A stretch of DNA of 35,505 bases from Myxococcales bacterium FL481 (GCA_006508105.1 QKPP01000103.1:1-35505); one strand, 5' to 3'. Counted from the first letter of the stretch, positions 25,488-33,593 are shown. A program made the numbers and translations. Notes: generated by a model not told the origin, from the sequence alone.

Positions 25488-26009
25488 TCAGCGCGGCGTA
25501 GTGCGGGAGCGGGTGCGACCGAGGACGACACGGGCTGACGCCAGCGCGCCGCGAAGCTCCGGATCTCGGACCGCGAGGAGGGCATCGACCGTCTCGCGCG
25601 GCGGCTCGGAGGCGAGAACCCCGGGCCGTGGCGATGCTGCGGCGCTGGGGACGGGCGATTGTGGAGCTCCGGGAATGTCTCGCCGAGACACCTGAAAAGC
25701 CAGACGTTCGATCTCGAGGTCGGGGCACGCGGAACACGTGCGCGCGACGAGGTCGTTTTCGTAGTAGCGCAGCTCGTGCAGCCACTGGCTGTTGACGACA
25801 TCGAGGACCAGCGTGTGCCCGTCGATGCGAGCCGGCCAACAAATCGGTGCCATCCCGCCGGCTGGCCGCGTGATCTCGGTCCAACGGGCACGCAGCTTGG
25901 CCACGGCGTAGTCGCGGCCGCCCATGCGCGACCGCAGTAACCCCCAGACCAGCTGCTTGACGGCATCCGGCGGCATTTGGCCACGGGCGGGGGCACGTCG
26001 CTTGGCCAT
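25488..26009 (-). CDS. DUF721/DciA-like protein
   Basis: The 173-residue product from ATG 26009 has the DUF721 pattern: a helical N terminus (PPDAVKQLVWGLLRSRMGGRDYAVAKLRARWTEI), then PARIDGHTLVLDVVNSQWLHELRYYENDLVART, corresponding to the conserved dgxLxVxvxSsaWaxELxxlkxxLL motif. DUF721 includes DciA, the helicase loader of bacteria lacking DnaC/DnaI. A Cys pair (TCSACP) follows, and the C-terminal third is a disordered Pro/Arg/Ser region. An in-frame GTG at 26024 would add five residues. It is preceded on its strand, about 300 nt away, by the FmdB-like gene and a duplicated hairpin element. DciA function is inferred; DUF721 paralogues of other role exist. Confidence 0.7.
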   Translation of the reverse strand: MAKRRAPARGQMPPDAVKQLVWGLLRSRMGGRDYAVAKLRARWTEITRPAGGMAPICWPARIDGHTLVLDVVNSQWLHELRYYENDLVARTCSACPDLEIERLAFQVSRRDIPGAPQSPVPSAAASPRPGVLASEPPRETVDALLAVRDPELRGALASARVVLGRTRSRTTPR

Positions 26010-26139
26010 GGCGAAACTTGTCACGGTCGGCCGGACTCGTCCAGCTCATCGTCACCTGTCTCACTGGCGTGGCACGCCGGCGGTCCGTCTCAGCCGGGCC
26101 GTCCCCTGCACCGAGCTGCGCGATGTCGCTGCGAAGACC

Positions 26140-26312
26140 CGTGACCGGTGCTCGCCCATGATTCGCGGCTCATCATGGGTCACGGCTCGCCGATGCGGGC
26201 CAGGGCTCGACCTCGATCGGCGCCACGTGACCGGTGCTCGCCCATGATTCGCGGCTCGTCATGGGTCACGGCATCGCCGATGCGGGCCCGGACTCGACCT
26301 CGATCGGCGCCA
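26140..26312. repeat. Tandem 86-bp duplication containing a conserved hairpin
   Basis: Copy 1 (26140-26225) and copy 2 (26226-26312) are nearly identical, differing by a few substitutions and one inserted base. Each contains CCCATGA and TCATGGG facing each other over 11 nt, extended by outer CGTGA/TCACG pairing around a 10-nt bulge. A substitution in copy 2 lies in the loop, leaving the stem intact. The array ends 5 nt from the stop codon of the FmdB-like gene. Confidence 0.88.
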
Positions 26313-26317
26313 ATTGA

Positions 26318-26620
26318 CTAGCCGCTCGAGGAGTTGGAGCTCGCGGGGGCCGGGGCGGCCTTGCTCGCCCCGGACTCTTTGCCGGGGCTCGACTTGGTGT
26401 CGCTCGCGCCAGACTTGCCGCCGTCGCCGTTGCCCGATCGCACGCTTGCGTAGCCATCTTTGTACCAGCCGCCGCCTTTGAGGTGGAACGCGGCCGCCGT
26501 GAGCTGTTTCTTGACCGGGGCTCCGCAGAACTCGCAGTCGGCCTGCGGGGGATCACTCACTTTTTGGATGACTTCGAAAGAGCGATCACAGGCGGCGCAG
26601 TAGTACTCGTAGATCGGCAT
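26318..26620 (-). CDS. FmdB-family zinc ribbon protein
   Basis: The 100-residue product begins MPIYEYYCAACDRSFEVIQK with Cys8/Cys11 and Cys29/Cys32 (CEFCG) forming a zinc ribbon typical of the FmdB/CxxC_CXXC_SSSS regulatory-protein family. The following FHLKGGGWYKDGY is also typical of that family. The last 40 residues are Ser/Gly/Ala-rich and probably disordered. A good promoter (TTGACG-N16-TAAATT) lies on the same strand with a leader of only about 9 nt. Function of the family is poorly known. The duplicated hairpin element lies just beyond its stop. Confidence 0.88.
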   Translation of the reverse strand: MPIYEYYCAACDRSFEVIQKVSDPPQADCEFCGAPVKKQLTAAAFHLKGGGWYKDGYASVRSGNGDGGKSGASDTKSSPGKESGASKAAPAPASSNSSSG

Positions 26621-26635
26621 GATGCGGTGCCGCCG

Positions 26636-26663
26636 AATTTAGGCATGCGCGCCAATGCGTCAA
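26636..26663 (-). promoter_or_regulatory. Promoter of the FmdB-like gene
   Basis: On the minus strand TTGACG (26663-26658), 16 nt, TAAATT (26641-26636). The ATG at 26620 is 15 nt past the hexamer, giving a leader of about 9 nt. Confidence 0.65.
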
Positions 26664-26801
26664 GCGGCGCCGCGTCCATCCGAACGGGATCGCGGTTGCA
26701 CCCGGGCGATGCGGCGACCGGGAGGAAGGCCCGTGCCTCTCCATCGCAAGCGCATGACCGGCCGGGCGGCATGACGTCGCGTGCGCGGCGGTTTCGCCTG
26801 C

Positions 26802-26807
26802 TAGGCT
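26802..26807 (+). promoter_or_regulatory. -10-like hexamer just before the TPR/HEAT gene
   Basis: TAGGCT ends exactly 6 nt before ATG 26814, so position +1 would coincide with the A of the start codon. No clear -35 at 17 nt. Confidence 0.4.
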
Positions 26808-26813
26808 CCCTCC

Positions 26814-29800
26814 ATGGCCATCCGTCTCGACGCCCGGTCTTCCCGTCGGCGCGGGCTGGCCGGCCTTTTGAGCCTCCTCGCCGCGGGGTCCGTCTCGTGG
26901 GGGGCGGCCGACCGCGCGTATGGGGCCGCCCGACCCCCGGACGGCTGGGGCCTGACTCAGGCTGCGGACGATCCGCACCTGGTCGAGGATCGACTCAGGA
27001 AGCTGCTCCGCAATCCGTTCTCGCGTCGTCACTGGCGGCCGCTCGTGGGGTCGCTCGGGTCGTCGCGATTCGAGGCGCGTATTTTGCGTGGTGTCGCCCA
27101 GAATCCTGAGAACCCCGCGTGGGCGATCCTACTGGCTCGACTGGAGCTCGAACAAGGGCGCGGGGAAGATGCGGCGCAACGTCTGGGAGAGCTCCAGGGC
27201 GTCCCCACGCGTTGGCGAGAACCGCTCCGGGCGCTGGAGGTTCGGGCGCTCCGAGCGGCGGGCCGTGACCGCGAGGCGATCGAGCGACTGGTCGCGGACC
27301 CGCGCGCGGCCTCGCTGGAGGACCTCGAGCGCGCGTTCACGATCGCCAGCGAGCGCGGTTTCGACGCGCGTGCATTGGCGTTGGCGACCGAGCTCGCGCA
27401 AAGACGACCGGAAGATGGGCGGTCTCAGCAGCGCCTGGCTGAACTCGCCGCCGCCGCCGCGCAGTTCGACGTGGCTGATCGAGCCTGGGAAGTGGCCATC
27501 GCGGTCAGTTCTGGCCCCCGGCACCATGCGCTGGTCCATCGACGGGCTCAGACGCGACTCGCGGCCAGCGATCCCACCGCGGCCGCCCAGCTGGTGTGGG
27601 GGCTGCTCGCGAACCGGCGAACGGGCCGAATGGCCGACCGCCGGGCATGGTGGGCCACGCTGGAGCAGGCGGCGCTGGTGAACCCGGGCGCCGGTCCGTG
27701 GCGGGAGCGCGTAGGGGAGTTTGTCGCTCGATCAGGTTCGCGTCGCGAGCCGGCTGCATTGCACCTATGGGGCCAATTGCGCGTCGCTGGTGGCGAGTCG
27801 GCGAGTGTGGTGTGGCGCGAGCTCGTCGGACTGGCGCCCTCGGACGCTCGATTGCGCATCGCGTTCGTGCGCGGTCTCGAGAGCGATGGCGACGTTGATC
27901 AGATCGTTGAACAGTTGCAGCGCTTCGACTTTCGGCGACGCGAGAACGTAGAATTTGCTCTAGGGACGGCTTCGCGGCTCGCGGTCAACGGGGAGGGGGA
28001 CGCGGCGGTCGCCATCGCCGATTCGGTCGCATCCGCGCGACGGGCGAGCCCAGAGGTATCCGCGTTGTTGCTGGAGTTCTTCAACACCCACGGTGCGGCC
28101 GATCGGGCGTTGAGCGTGGCGAAGCGATGGGTCGCCCGGCGCCCCCGCGACATCGAAGCGCGGCTGGCTTTGGGCGAGCAGCTGTTCGAGATGAACGAGG
28201 TCGACGCGGCGTTGGAACAATGGGCATGGCTCCCCAAACTCACGTCGCCGCGGCACGCTGGCTGGGCCCGTCATGCGCAGGTGCTTGCCGAACACGCGAA
28301 CGCGGCTCGAGGTCGATCGCTACGGCAGCAAGCCCTGGGCTCCCTTGAAGTCGCATTGGCCCAAGCGCCGCGCGAAGCGAACTATCATCGCTTGCGCGCG
28401 ATTCTTGAGGAGGAGCGCCGTTCGTACGACGGTGCTCTCGACAGCTGGTTGGCCGCGCGTCGCTTCGCGCGATCACGGGATCAGGCGGTACTGGAGGAAG
28501 AGTCGCGCACTCGCATCGTTGAGTTGTTGGTCGGGTTGGGGCTAACGAGACGCGACGAGGCGCGCGAGCAAGTCGAATCGGAGGCGCGGGCCACCATGGC
28601 CAGTCCCACCGCGGACGACGCGTCGGTGCTTGCCGCGGGTCGTTTGTTGGCCGACCTGTACTCGCGTGAAGACAAGCCCCAGGCGGCCGTCTCGGTGTTG
28701 CGCCAGCTCAACGAGCGCTTTCCGCAAGACCCCGAGCGCTTGTTCGACTTGGCCGCTGCTCTGCGTCGAGCTGGCGGGCGGGACCGGCTGCGCGAGGCGA
28801 ATGCTATCCTGGAGCGAGTCGCCGATGTCGACGCGCAACGCCGAGCTGATGTGCTCGTGGAGATGTCGGAGATCGCGTTCTATAGCGGCGACGATTCGCA
28901 GGCCCTGCAGCGGGCGCGTACAGCCGTTTCAGAAGGAGACGATGGCGCCCGGGCACTGGTACGCCTCGGGGAGCTGCACCAGCATCGCGGGGAGCTGACC
29001 CAGGCCGTGGTCGCCTACGGCGAGGCGCTGCGCTTGCGCCCGCGAAACGTACAGGCCGGCCTTCGGCTGGCCGATTTGCGGCTGCTGGCTGCCGATGCGA
29101 AAGCCGCGATGGAGATCTTCGCCGAGCTCATTCGCCACGGAGATGCCGATGAGCTGGCCCGAGCGGATGTCCAGCGGCTTCTCGACGTCGCGGAGGCGAT
29201 GAACGAAACGGAGCTTATGCTGACGACGGTGGTGGACCGCGCCCAACTCGCCACCGCCACCAGTGCGTCGAGTGAGCTCGCCTTAGAGGTGCTCGAGCGG
29301 CTCGAGCCTGAGCCGATCGAACGCTGGCTGCGTGGCGATCTCACGTCGCGCGACCCAGCCCGCGTGGCCGCGATGCGGCGAGTGTTGCTCAACGCGCTGG
29401 CCCAGGGGTCGATCGGGGTCCGCACGCGGTCGGCCGGGCAACTGGCGAAGCTGGGGCTGCCCGACACCGCCGTGCCGCTGGCCCGCATGGGCGCCAATTT
29501 GACCGCGCACCGCGATACGAGTGCCGCTATTGCCCAAAGCTACGTCCGAGCTCGGGTCGCCGCGCTGGTCGCAGTGGGACGGTTGGACGACGAGGAGGCT
29601 TTGCCCGTGTTGGCCGACGTCGCGACGCGTCGGGGAGAGGCTGAAAGCACCCGGCACGCGGCACTGTGGGGCCTCGCCAACAGCTCGTCACCGTCCGCCG
29701 CGGCGGCGCTCCGCAAAGCCGCGACTATGGCGCAACCTGCCGATCAGCAAACACTGGCGCTGGCGTGCGTGGGGCTGGCGCGCGTGGGGGGGGACACGGC

Positions 29801-30407
29801 GGCGGTTCGCCGAGCCGTGGCCACCGCCGCCCGGGGTTCCGCGCATCGCACGGTTCGTCGCGCCTGCGCATACGCCGAGATGCGACTCGAGGCGGGCGGG
29901 AGTCGACGGTGGCTGATGCACGACGACGAGTTGGTCCGAGCCCTGGCCATCACCGAGACGGCGTGGCCGGCCGGAGCCGACGCGAACGGAGACGCCACCA
30001 GAATTGTGTCCGCCGCGCTGGGCCCCGCCGGTCTGGTGCGCGACGCAGCCGTGGCCCGACTGACCCGGGCCGGGCAGCCGGGCCGGCCTGATTTGCCCCG
30101 CCTGCGGCTGGTGACGGACGACACCTGGGCTCTCGTCGTCACTCGCTGGCTATCTGAGCAGGCGACCACGCCGAGTTTGGACGATTCTGATTTGGAGACG
30201 AACATCTCTCGTTCGGTTGTGGATCGGGCGCTCCGATCCAACCTCGCCGGTACCACGGCTCAACGTCGTTACGCGCGGCGCTGGCTGGCCGGGTGCGAAA
30301 TGGTGCCGGCGGATCTCGGTGCCGCGCAACAAGATGAAGCGGCGCTGGATTGTCTGGTGCGCACGCTGAGTCGCACAGCAGCGGGACAACGACGCCGGTT
30401 CCGTTGA
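26814..30407 (+). CDS. Large secreted TPR/HEAT-like repeat protein
   Basis: A 1197-residue protein of unknown specific role. The N terminus has a basic region and a hydrophobic core (GLAGLLSLLAAGSVSWGAA, about 15-33), consistent with export. Residues about 70-830 are a string of degenerate TPR-like helical pairs, for example ALRAAGRDREAIERLV, LARLELEQGRGEDAAQRLGEL, SVLRQLNERFPQDPERLFDLAAAL and [43 protein letters not shown]. Residues about 890-1170 change to Ala-rich HEAT/PBS-like repeats (LVAVGRLDDEEALPVLADVATRRGEAESTRHAALWGLAN). Such solenoids usually scaffold other proteins. It precedes two double-FHA genes. A TAGGCT hexamer ends 6 nt before its ATG. Confidence 0.82.
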   Translation: MAIRLDARSSRRRGLAGLLSLLAAGSVSWGAADRAYGAARPPDGWGLTQAADDPHLVEDRLRKLLRNPFSRRHWRPLVGSLGSSRFEARILRGVAQNPENPAWAILLARLELEQGRGEDAAQRLGELQGVPTRWREPLRALEVRALRAAGRDREAIERLVADPRAASLEDLERAFTIASERGFDARALALATELAQRRPEDGRSQQRLAELAAAAAQFDVADRAWEVAIAVSSGPRHHALVHRRAQTRLAASDPTAAAQLVWGLLANRRTGRMADRRAWWATLEQAALVNPGAGPWRERVGEFVARSGSRREPAALHLWGQLRVAGGESASVVWRELVGLAPSDARLRIAFVRGLESDGDVDQIVEQLQRFDFRRRENVEFALGTASRLAVNGEGDAAVAIADSVASARRASPEVSALLLEFFNTHGAADRALSVAKRWVARRPRDIEARLALGEQLFEMNEVDAALEQWAWLPKLTSPRHAGWARHAQVLAEHANAARGRSLRQQALGSLEVALAQAPREANYHRLRAILEEERRSYDGALDSWLAARRFARSRDQAVLEEESRTRIVELLVGLGLTRRDEAREQVESEARATMASPTADDASVLAAGRLLADLYSREDKPQAAVSVLRQLNERFPQDPERLFDLAAALRRAGGRDRLREANAILERVADVDAQRRADVLVEMSEIAFYSGDDSQALQRARTAVSEGDDGARALVRLGELHQHRGELTQAVVAYGEALRLRPRNVQAGLRLADLRLLAADAKAAMEIFAELIRHGDADELARADVQRLLDVAEAMNETELMLTTVVDRAQLATATSASSELALEVLERLEPEPIERWLRGDLTSRDPARVAAMRRVLLNALAQGSIGVRTRSAGQLAKLGLPDTAVPLARMGANLTAHRDTSAAIAQSYVRARVAALVAVGRLDDEEALPVLADVATRRGEAESTRHAALWGLANSSSPSAAAALRKAATMAQPADQQTLALACVGLARVGGDTAAVRRAVATAARGSAHRTVRRACAYAEMRLEAGGSRRWLMHDDELVRALAITETAWPAGADANGDATRIVSAALGPAGLVRDAAVARLTRAGQPGRPDLPRLRLVTDDTWALVVTRWLSEQATTPSLDDSDLETNISRSVVDRALRSNLAGTTAQRRYARRWLAGCEMVPADLGAAQQDEAALDCLVRTLSRTAAGQRRRFR

Positions 30408-30432
30408 CAAGCCCCGCCCGCGAGGCAAGGAT
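30404..30432 (+). promoter_or_regulatory. Candidate promoter (or ribosome binding site) of the first FHA gene
   Basis: TTGACA (30404-30409) overlaps the stop codon of the TPR/HEAT gene. After 17 nt comes AAGGAT (30427-30432), 6 nt before ATG 30439. AAGGA could equally be a Shine-Dalgarno sequence. Confidence 0.4.
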
Positions 30433-30438
30433 TCCCGC

Positions 30439-31335
30439 ATGGATCTCGGCCTCGCGTGCCCGGTTTGTGGCCAGCTCAACGTCATCCGTGCGGTGCGGTG
30501 TAGTCGCTGCGGCAACGAACTGGCTCCGGCCCCCGTCGGGGCCGCGGTGGGCGGCGAGGATGAAGGACGCGTGGCGGAAGCGGTGGCGGTGCCGGCGGCC
30601 GGCGCGATCGACGATCCGCCGTCCGGGGCCTCGGCCGGCGGTGCGGGGGGTCACGCCAAGACGATGTTCTTCGGTGCCCTACAACAGCAGGAAGTCTCTC
30701 CGCGGCTGGTGGTCATCAAGGGCGAGGGGGCCGACGGGCTGACTTACCAGCTGTCCGGTGAGACTCAGATCCTCGGTCGAACGCGCGGCGATCTGTGCTT
30801 CGCCGAGGACCCGTTCCTCAGCCCCGAGCACGGTCGGTTCACCGTGCAGGGCGGGCGGCTGTTCGTGCAGGACCTCAACTCGACCAACGGGATCTTCGTT
30901 CGGATCCGAGCGCCGAGCCCCATCGAACATGACGATTTGTTTCTTGTGGGCGAGCAACTCCTACAGCTCGACGCTCGGGGGTTTGCCGAGTACATGCCCG
31001 ACCACCGCGGCACGTACTTTTACGGCAGTCCGCGGGTGGAAGCAGAGTTTCGCGTCACGCAGCGCCTCGCCGGCGGTGGTCTGGGTTTGTCCTCGGCGGC
31101 ACGTGGGTCCACGCTGACGATCGGTCGCGAGGGAAATGTGCTCAACTTCCCCGAGGACCGCTTCATTTCCGGCCATCACGCTCAGCTCCACCGACCGGCT
31201 CCCGGCGGCCCGATTGTGCTGAGCGACACCGGATCACGCAACGGAACCTATGTTCGCATCAAACGGGCTCAGGAGCTGTTCCACGGCGATTACCTATTTG
31301 TCGGACAGCAACTGTTTCGAGTCGAAATAGCGTAA
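30439..31335 (+). CDS. Zinc-ribbon protein with two FHA domains (first of a pair)
   Basis: The 298-residue product begins with a zinc ribbon (Cys7/Cys10 and Cys21/Cys24, in LACPVCGQLN and VRCSRCGNEL), then a Gly/Ala/Pro-rich linker. FHA domain 1 (about 93-175) shows LGRTRGDLCFAED, LSPEHGRF and DLNSTNGIFVRI. FHA domain 2 (about 210-297) shows IGREGNVLNFPED, ISGHHAQL and DTGSRNGTYVRI. Both keep the Arg, Ser/Thr, His and Asn-Gly positions used to bind phosphothreonine peptides. It is presumably a cytoplasmic phospho-reader acting with a Ser/Thr kinase; no kinase is in the window. The next gene, 11 nt downstream, has the same architecture. Confidence 0.9.
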   Translation: MDLGLACPVCGQLNVIRAVRCSRCGNELAPAPVGAAVGGEDEGRVAEAVAVPAAGAIDDPPSGASAGGAGGHAKTMFFGALQQQEVSPRLVVIKGEGADGLTYQLSGETQILGRTRGDLCFAEDPFLSPEHGRFTVQGGRLFVQDLNSTNGIFVRIRAPSPIEHDDLFLVGEQLLQLDARGFAEYMPDHRGTYFYGSPRVEAEFRVTQRLAGGGLGLSSAARGSTLTIGREGNVLNFPEDRFISGHHAQLHRPAPGGPIVLSDTGSRNGTYVRIKRAQELFHGDYLFVGQQLFRVEIA

Positions 31336-31346
31336 GGCAGCGAATC

Positions 31347-32396
31347 ATGCTCACCTGTGCGACCTGCGGGAAACAAAACCAAGATAACTACAAGTTCTGT
31401 CTCGGGTGCGGCGCGCGTCTGGGCACTCCGGGGGCGTCCAAGCCCGATGCCATCGGGTCCCCGAGTCTTGCTGCACCCTCCGCCGTGCCGCCGGGCGAAG
31501 CCGCTGCGGTGCCGCAAGCCGTGCCGCGAGTGGGCACCCCGATCAGCCCCGCGGTGCTCCCTTCGCCAGCCGTCGGCGGGGGCCCCTGTCCGGCATGTGG
31601 CCAGCAAAATCCGCCGGGATTTCGCTACTGCGGGGCCTGTGGCGCGAGTTTGACCGAGGCGAGCGTCGCGGCTCCGGCCGCGCTGGAGGAGGACGACACC
31701 GCTGATGACGCGGGTCGCAGGGGGCTTCACGAGCGACCGACGGCGCCCGCGATCGCCAATACAGCGGCCACTCGCGCACGGTTGGTGCTGCTGCGCGAGG
31801 ACGGGTCGGAGGGCGGGCAACTCGGGCTGGAAGGCGGTCCCGAAGTGCTCGGTCGCGACTACGGACCACCATTCGACAACGACGCCTATCTCGATCCTCG
31901 TCATGCGGCACTCACAGTGGCGCATGAAGGCGTGCGGGTGGATGATTTCGATTCACTCAATGGCGTATTCGTGAAATTGGAGGGGCGCGTCGAGTTGCGT
32001 GACGGGGACCAGTTTCGTGTCGGCCAAGAGCTCATCTTGTACCAAGATCTGCCCGAGCCGGCGCTCAGCGCAGATGGCAGCGAGCAGATGGGCAGTCCCA
32101 ACCCCGGCTATTGGGGGCGAATCAGCGTGATCATCAGCCCCGGCCAAACTTGTGCGGCTTACCCCATCAAAGAGCGCGGACTGGTCATCGGTCGCGAGGC
32201 AGGAGATGCCCGCTTTCCTGAGGATGGCTACGTTTCCGGACGCCACTGTGCGGTGGTCGGTGATGATAGTGGCGTGTATCTTGAGGATCTGGGCAGCTCC
32301 AACGGCACCTACGTCCGCGTACGCACCGGAGATACCGTGCCGTTCGGCTCGTTGGTGCTGTTCGGGCAGCAGTTGTTCCGAGTAGAACGGGGCTGA
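31347..32396 (+). CDS. Two-zinc-ribbon protein with two FHA domains (second of a pair)
   Basis: The 349-residue product has two zinc ribbons: residues 1-25 (Cys4/Cys7, Cys18/Cys21 in FCLGCGARL) and about 78-100 (GPCPACGQQNPPGFRYCGACGASL), separated by a Pro/Ala linker. FHA domain 1 (about 150-235) is degenerate: LGRDYGPPFDNDAYLDPRHAAL and FDSLNGVFVKL, with Asp-Pro-Arg-His in place of Ser-x-x-His. FHA domain 2 (about 255-348) is canonical (IGREAGDARFPED, VSGRHCAVV, LGSSNGTYVRV). Both genes end with nearly the same sequence (GQQLFRVE), so they are paralogues by duplication of the whole gene. It starts 11 nt after its partner and is probably cotranscribed. Confidence 0.9.
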   Translation: MLTCATCGKQNQDNYKFCLGCGARLGTPGASKPDAIGSPSLAAPSAVPPGEAAAVPQAVPRVGTPISPAVLPSPAVGGGPCPACGQQNPPGFRYCGACGASLTEASVAAPAALEEDDTADDAGRRGLHERPTAPAIANTAATRARLVLLREDGSEGGQLGLEGGPEVLGRDYGPPFDNDAYLDPRHAALTVAHEGVRVDDFDSLNGVFVKLEGRVELRDGDQFRVGQELILYQDLPEPALSADGSEQMGSPNPGYWGRISVIISPGQTCAAYPIKERGLVIGREAGDARFPEDGYVSGRHCAVVGDDSGVYLEDLGSSNGTYVRVRTGDTVPFGSLVLFGQQLFRVERG

Positions 32397-32725
32397 TTCC
32401 GGTCCCAGTGTCCGACGGCCATGCACACGATCCCGCAAGGACGCTGGGTCGCCGCACAGATCCGGAGTCGACCGTGCTCGGCTCCCAACGTTCAGTATAC
32501 GCCGATGGACTCGCATTCGATGCGCGTGACCGCCGACTTGGCTGGCGCTCGCGCATAGCAACGTCAGACTACGCATGTGAACCGGCTGTACTAACAGTTC
32601 GCGCCGTGGGGCCAAGCGATAGTACTCCGAGATGTCAGCTGTGGGCGTTTACTTCGGTTGTGGGTCCTGCGAGTTCCACTATCCCTGCAGAATTGTCTCT
32701 CGCGCTGTAGACGAAGGACGCGAAC
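32397..32725. other. Less GC-rich spacer after the FHA pair
   Basis: About 330 nt with visibly more A and T than flanking genes and no supported coding frame. No tRNA, strong hairpin or terminator was seen. The stretch may be remnant or transferred DNA. Confidence 0.45.
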
Positions 32726-32935
32726 ATGTGCAACAACGAGCTAGTGACAAGATTCGACGGCGTTCAAGTGTTCTCGACCACACGAGAGCTTGGGAGCGGC
32801 CATTTGGGCGACCGCGTGACAGCTTGGCGACGCGAGCATCCGAATCTCCGTCCGCTCGAGGTGAACGTGCGCCAGTCGTCCGACTCGAGTCGGCACTGCC
32901 TCACGATTGTGGTGTGGTGGGAACACGCCCACTAG
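32726..32935 (+). CDS. Small conserved-looking protein
   Basis: A 69-residue frame from ATG 32726 with a good ribosome binding site (GAAGGA at 32712-32717, 8 nt spacing). The product has a charged middle (LGDRVTAWRREHPNLRPLEVNVRQSSDSS) and a beta-like hydrophobic end (HCLTIVVWWEHA). The arrangement, a helix around a DxVTxWxRxxP stretch then QSSDSxxHCLxIVV, looks like a small structured domain rather than random reading. I have only a weak memory of similar short myxobacterial proteins and assign no function. The surrounding DNA is less GC-rich than the rest of the window. Confidence 0.5.
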   Translation: MCNNELVTRFDGVQVFSTTRELGSGHLGDRVTAWRREHPNLRPLEVNVRQSSDSSRHCLTIVVWWEHAH

Positions 32936-33432
32936 ACTAGCGCGAGCGAGCGAAGGTTTCGCGAGCGTCGTCCTGCGCGTTGTGTCGCGCGGACGCCTGC
33001 TCCCGGCGTCCGTGGTCGCATGCGGCCGCTTCCGCTCAGTCGGCGTCGACGCCTCGGTTGCCCGTGGTTTTCGTAGTTTTCCACCCGGCTGAGCCGGAGA
33101 GCGGCGACCTAGCGGGACCACAGCGTGTCGTGACGCGAATCGGTTGGACGTGATCTCGTCGACGTTCGTCCCGCCTTGAGTCGCTTCCTCGCGGGCCATG
33201 GTCACTCGGCCCAGCGGCCGGCCGACCCGCCGTCGGAAGCGTGCACGCAGGTGACCTAGCGTCCGACGCGGTCGTTTGCTGCCGTGTGGGTGCTGACGCG
33301 GAACTGCACGCCGTCCAAGCCCGCCCAGCCGCGATCATCCGTCAGTCAGGCGGAACGGGAGAAGCAGGCAGCTCTGTGCGAGCTTGAACAAACCGGTCTC
33401 GGGACCGCCAGCAGATCCTGCGGTGCAAGGAG
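32936..33432. other. Spacer between the small gene and the tRNA pair
   Basis: About 500 nt without a supported gene on either strand. Near its end (33384-33407) lies a terminator-like hairpin for the minus-strand tRNA transcript. Confidence 0.45.
33384..33407 (-). terminator. Terminator-like hairpin after the tRNAs
   Basis: On the minus strand CGGTC-CCGA-GACCG (33407-33394) is followed by GTTTGTTCAA. The stem is short and the T tract broken, so this is a weak intrinsic terminator at best. It lies 26 nt beyond the tRNA-Lys 3' end. Confidence 0.4.
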
Positions 33433-33505
33433 TGAGCGCGGAAGGACTCGAACCTTCGGCCAGCGGATTAAAAGTCCGCTGCTCTACCAACTGAGCTACG
33501 CGCCC
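33433..33505 (-). tRNA. tRNA-Lys (anticodon TTT)
   Basis: The minus strand folds as a complete cloverleaf: acceptor GGGCGCG/CGCGCTC (one G-T pair), D arm GCTC-AGTTGGTA-GAGC, anticodon stem GCGGA/TCCGC with loop CTTTTAA, and T arm GAAGG-TTCGAGT-CCTTC, discriminator A. The anticodon TTT reads Lys codons. CCA is not encoded. It is 12 nt downstream of the CCA end of tRNA-Glu in the same transcript. Confidence 0.95.
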
Positions 33506-33517
33506 GAAAGAAGTAAG

Positions 33518-33593
33518 TGGTGACCCCTACGGGACTCGAACCCGTGTTACCGGCGTGAAAGGCCAGTGTCCTAGGCCACTAGACGAAGGGGTC
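33518..33593 (-). tRNA. tRNA-Glu (anticodon TTC)
   Basis: The minus strand folds as a cloverleaf: acceptor GACCCCT/AGGGGTC, D arm starting GTCTAG, anticodon stem CTGGC/GCCGG with loop CTTTCAC, and T arm ACGGG-TTCGAGT-CCCGT, discriminator A. The anticodon TTC reads Glu codons. The next three bases are CCA, so the 3' end may be encoded; without it the gene ends at 33521. It is transcribed before tRNA-Lys. Confidence 0.95.

Noticed and set aside
24953-25996. 347-residue minus-strand frame containing the 14-residue repeat
   Set aside because: Its start lies inside the DUF721 gene in another frame and it crosses the small Arg-rich gene; sequence outside the repeat looks like shadow translation. 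The repeat itself is reported as DNA.
25249-26312. CRISPR array
   Set aside because: The repeats are tandem without unique spacers and no cas gene is present.
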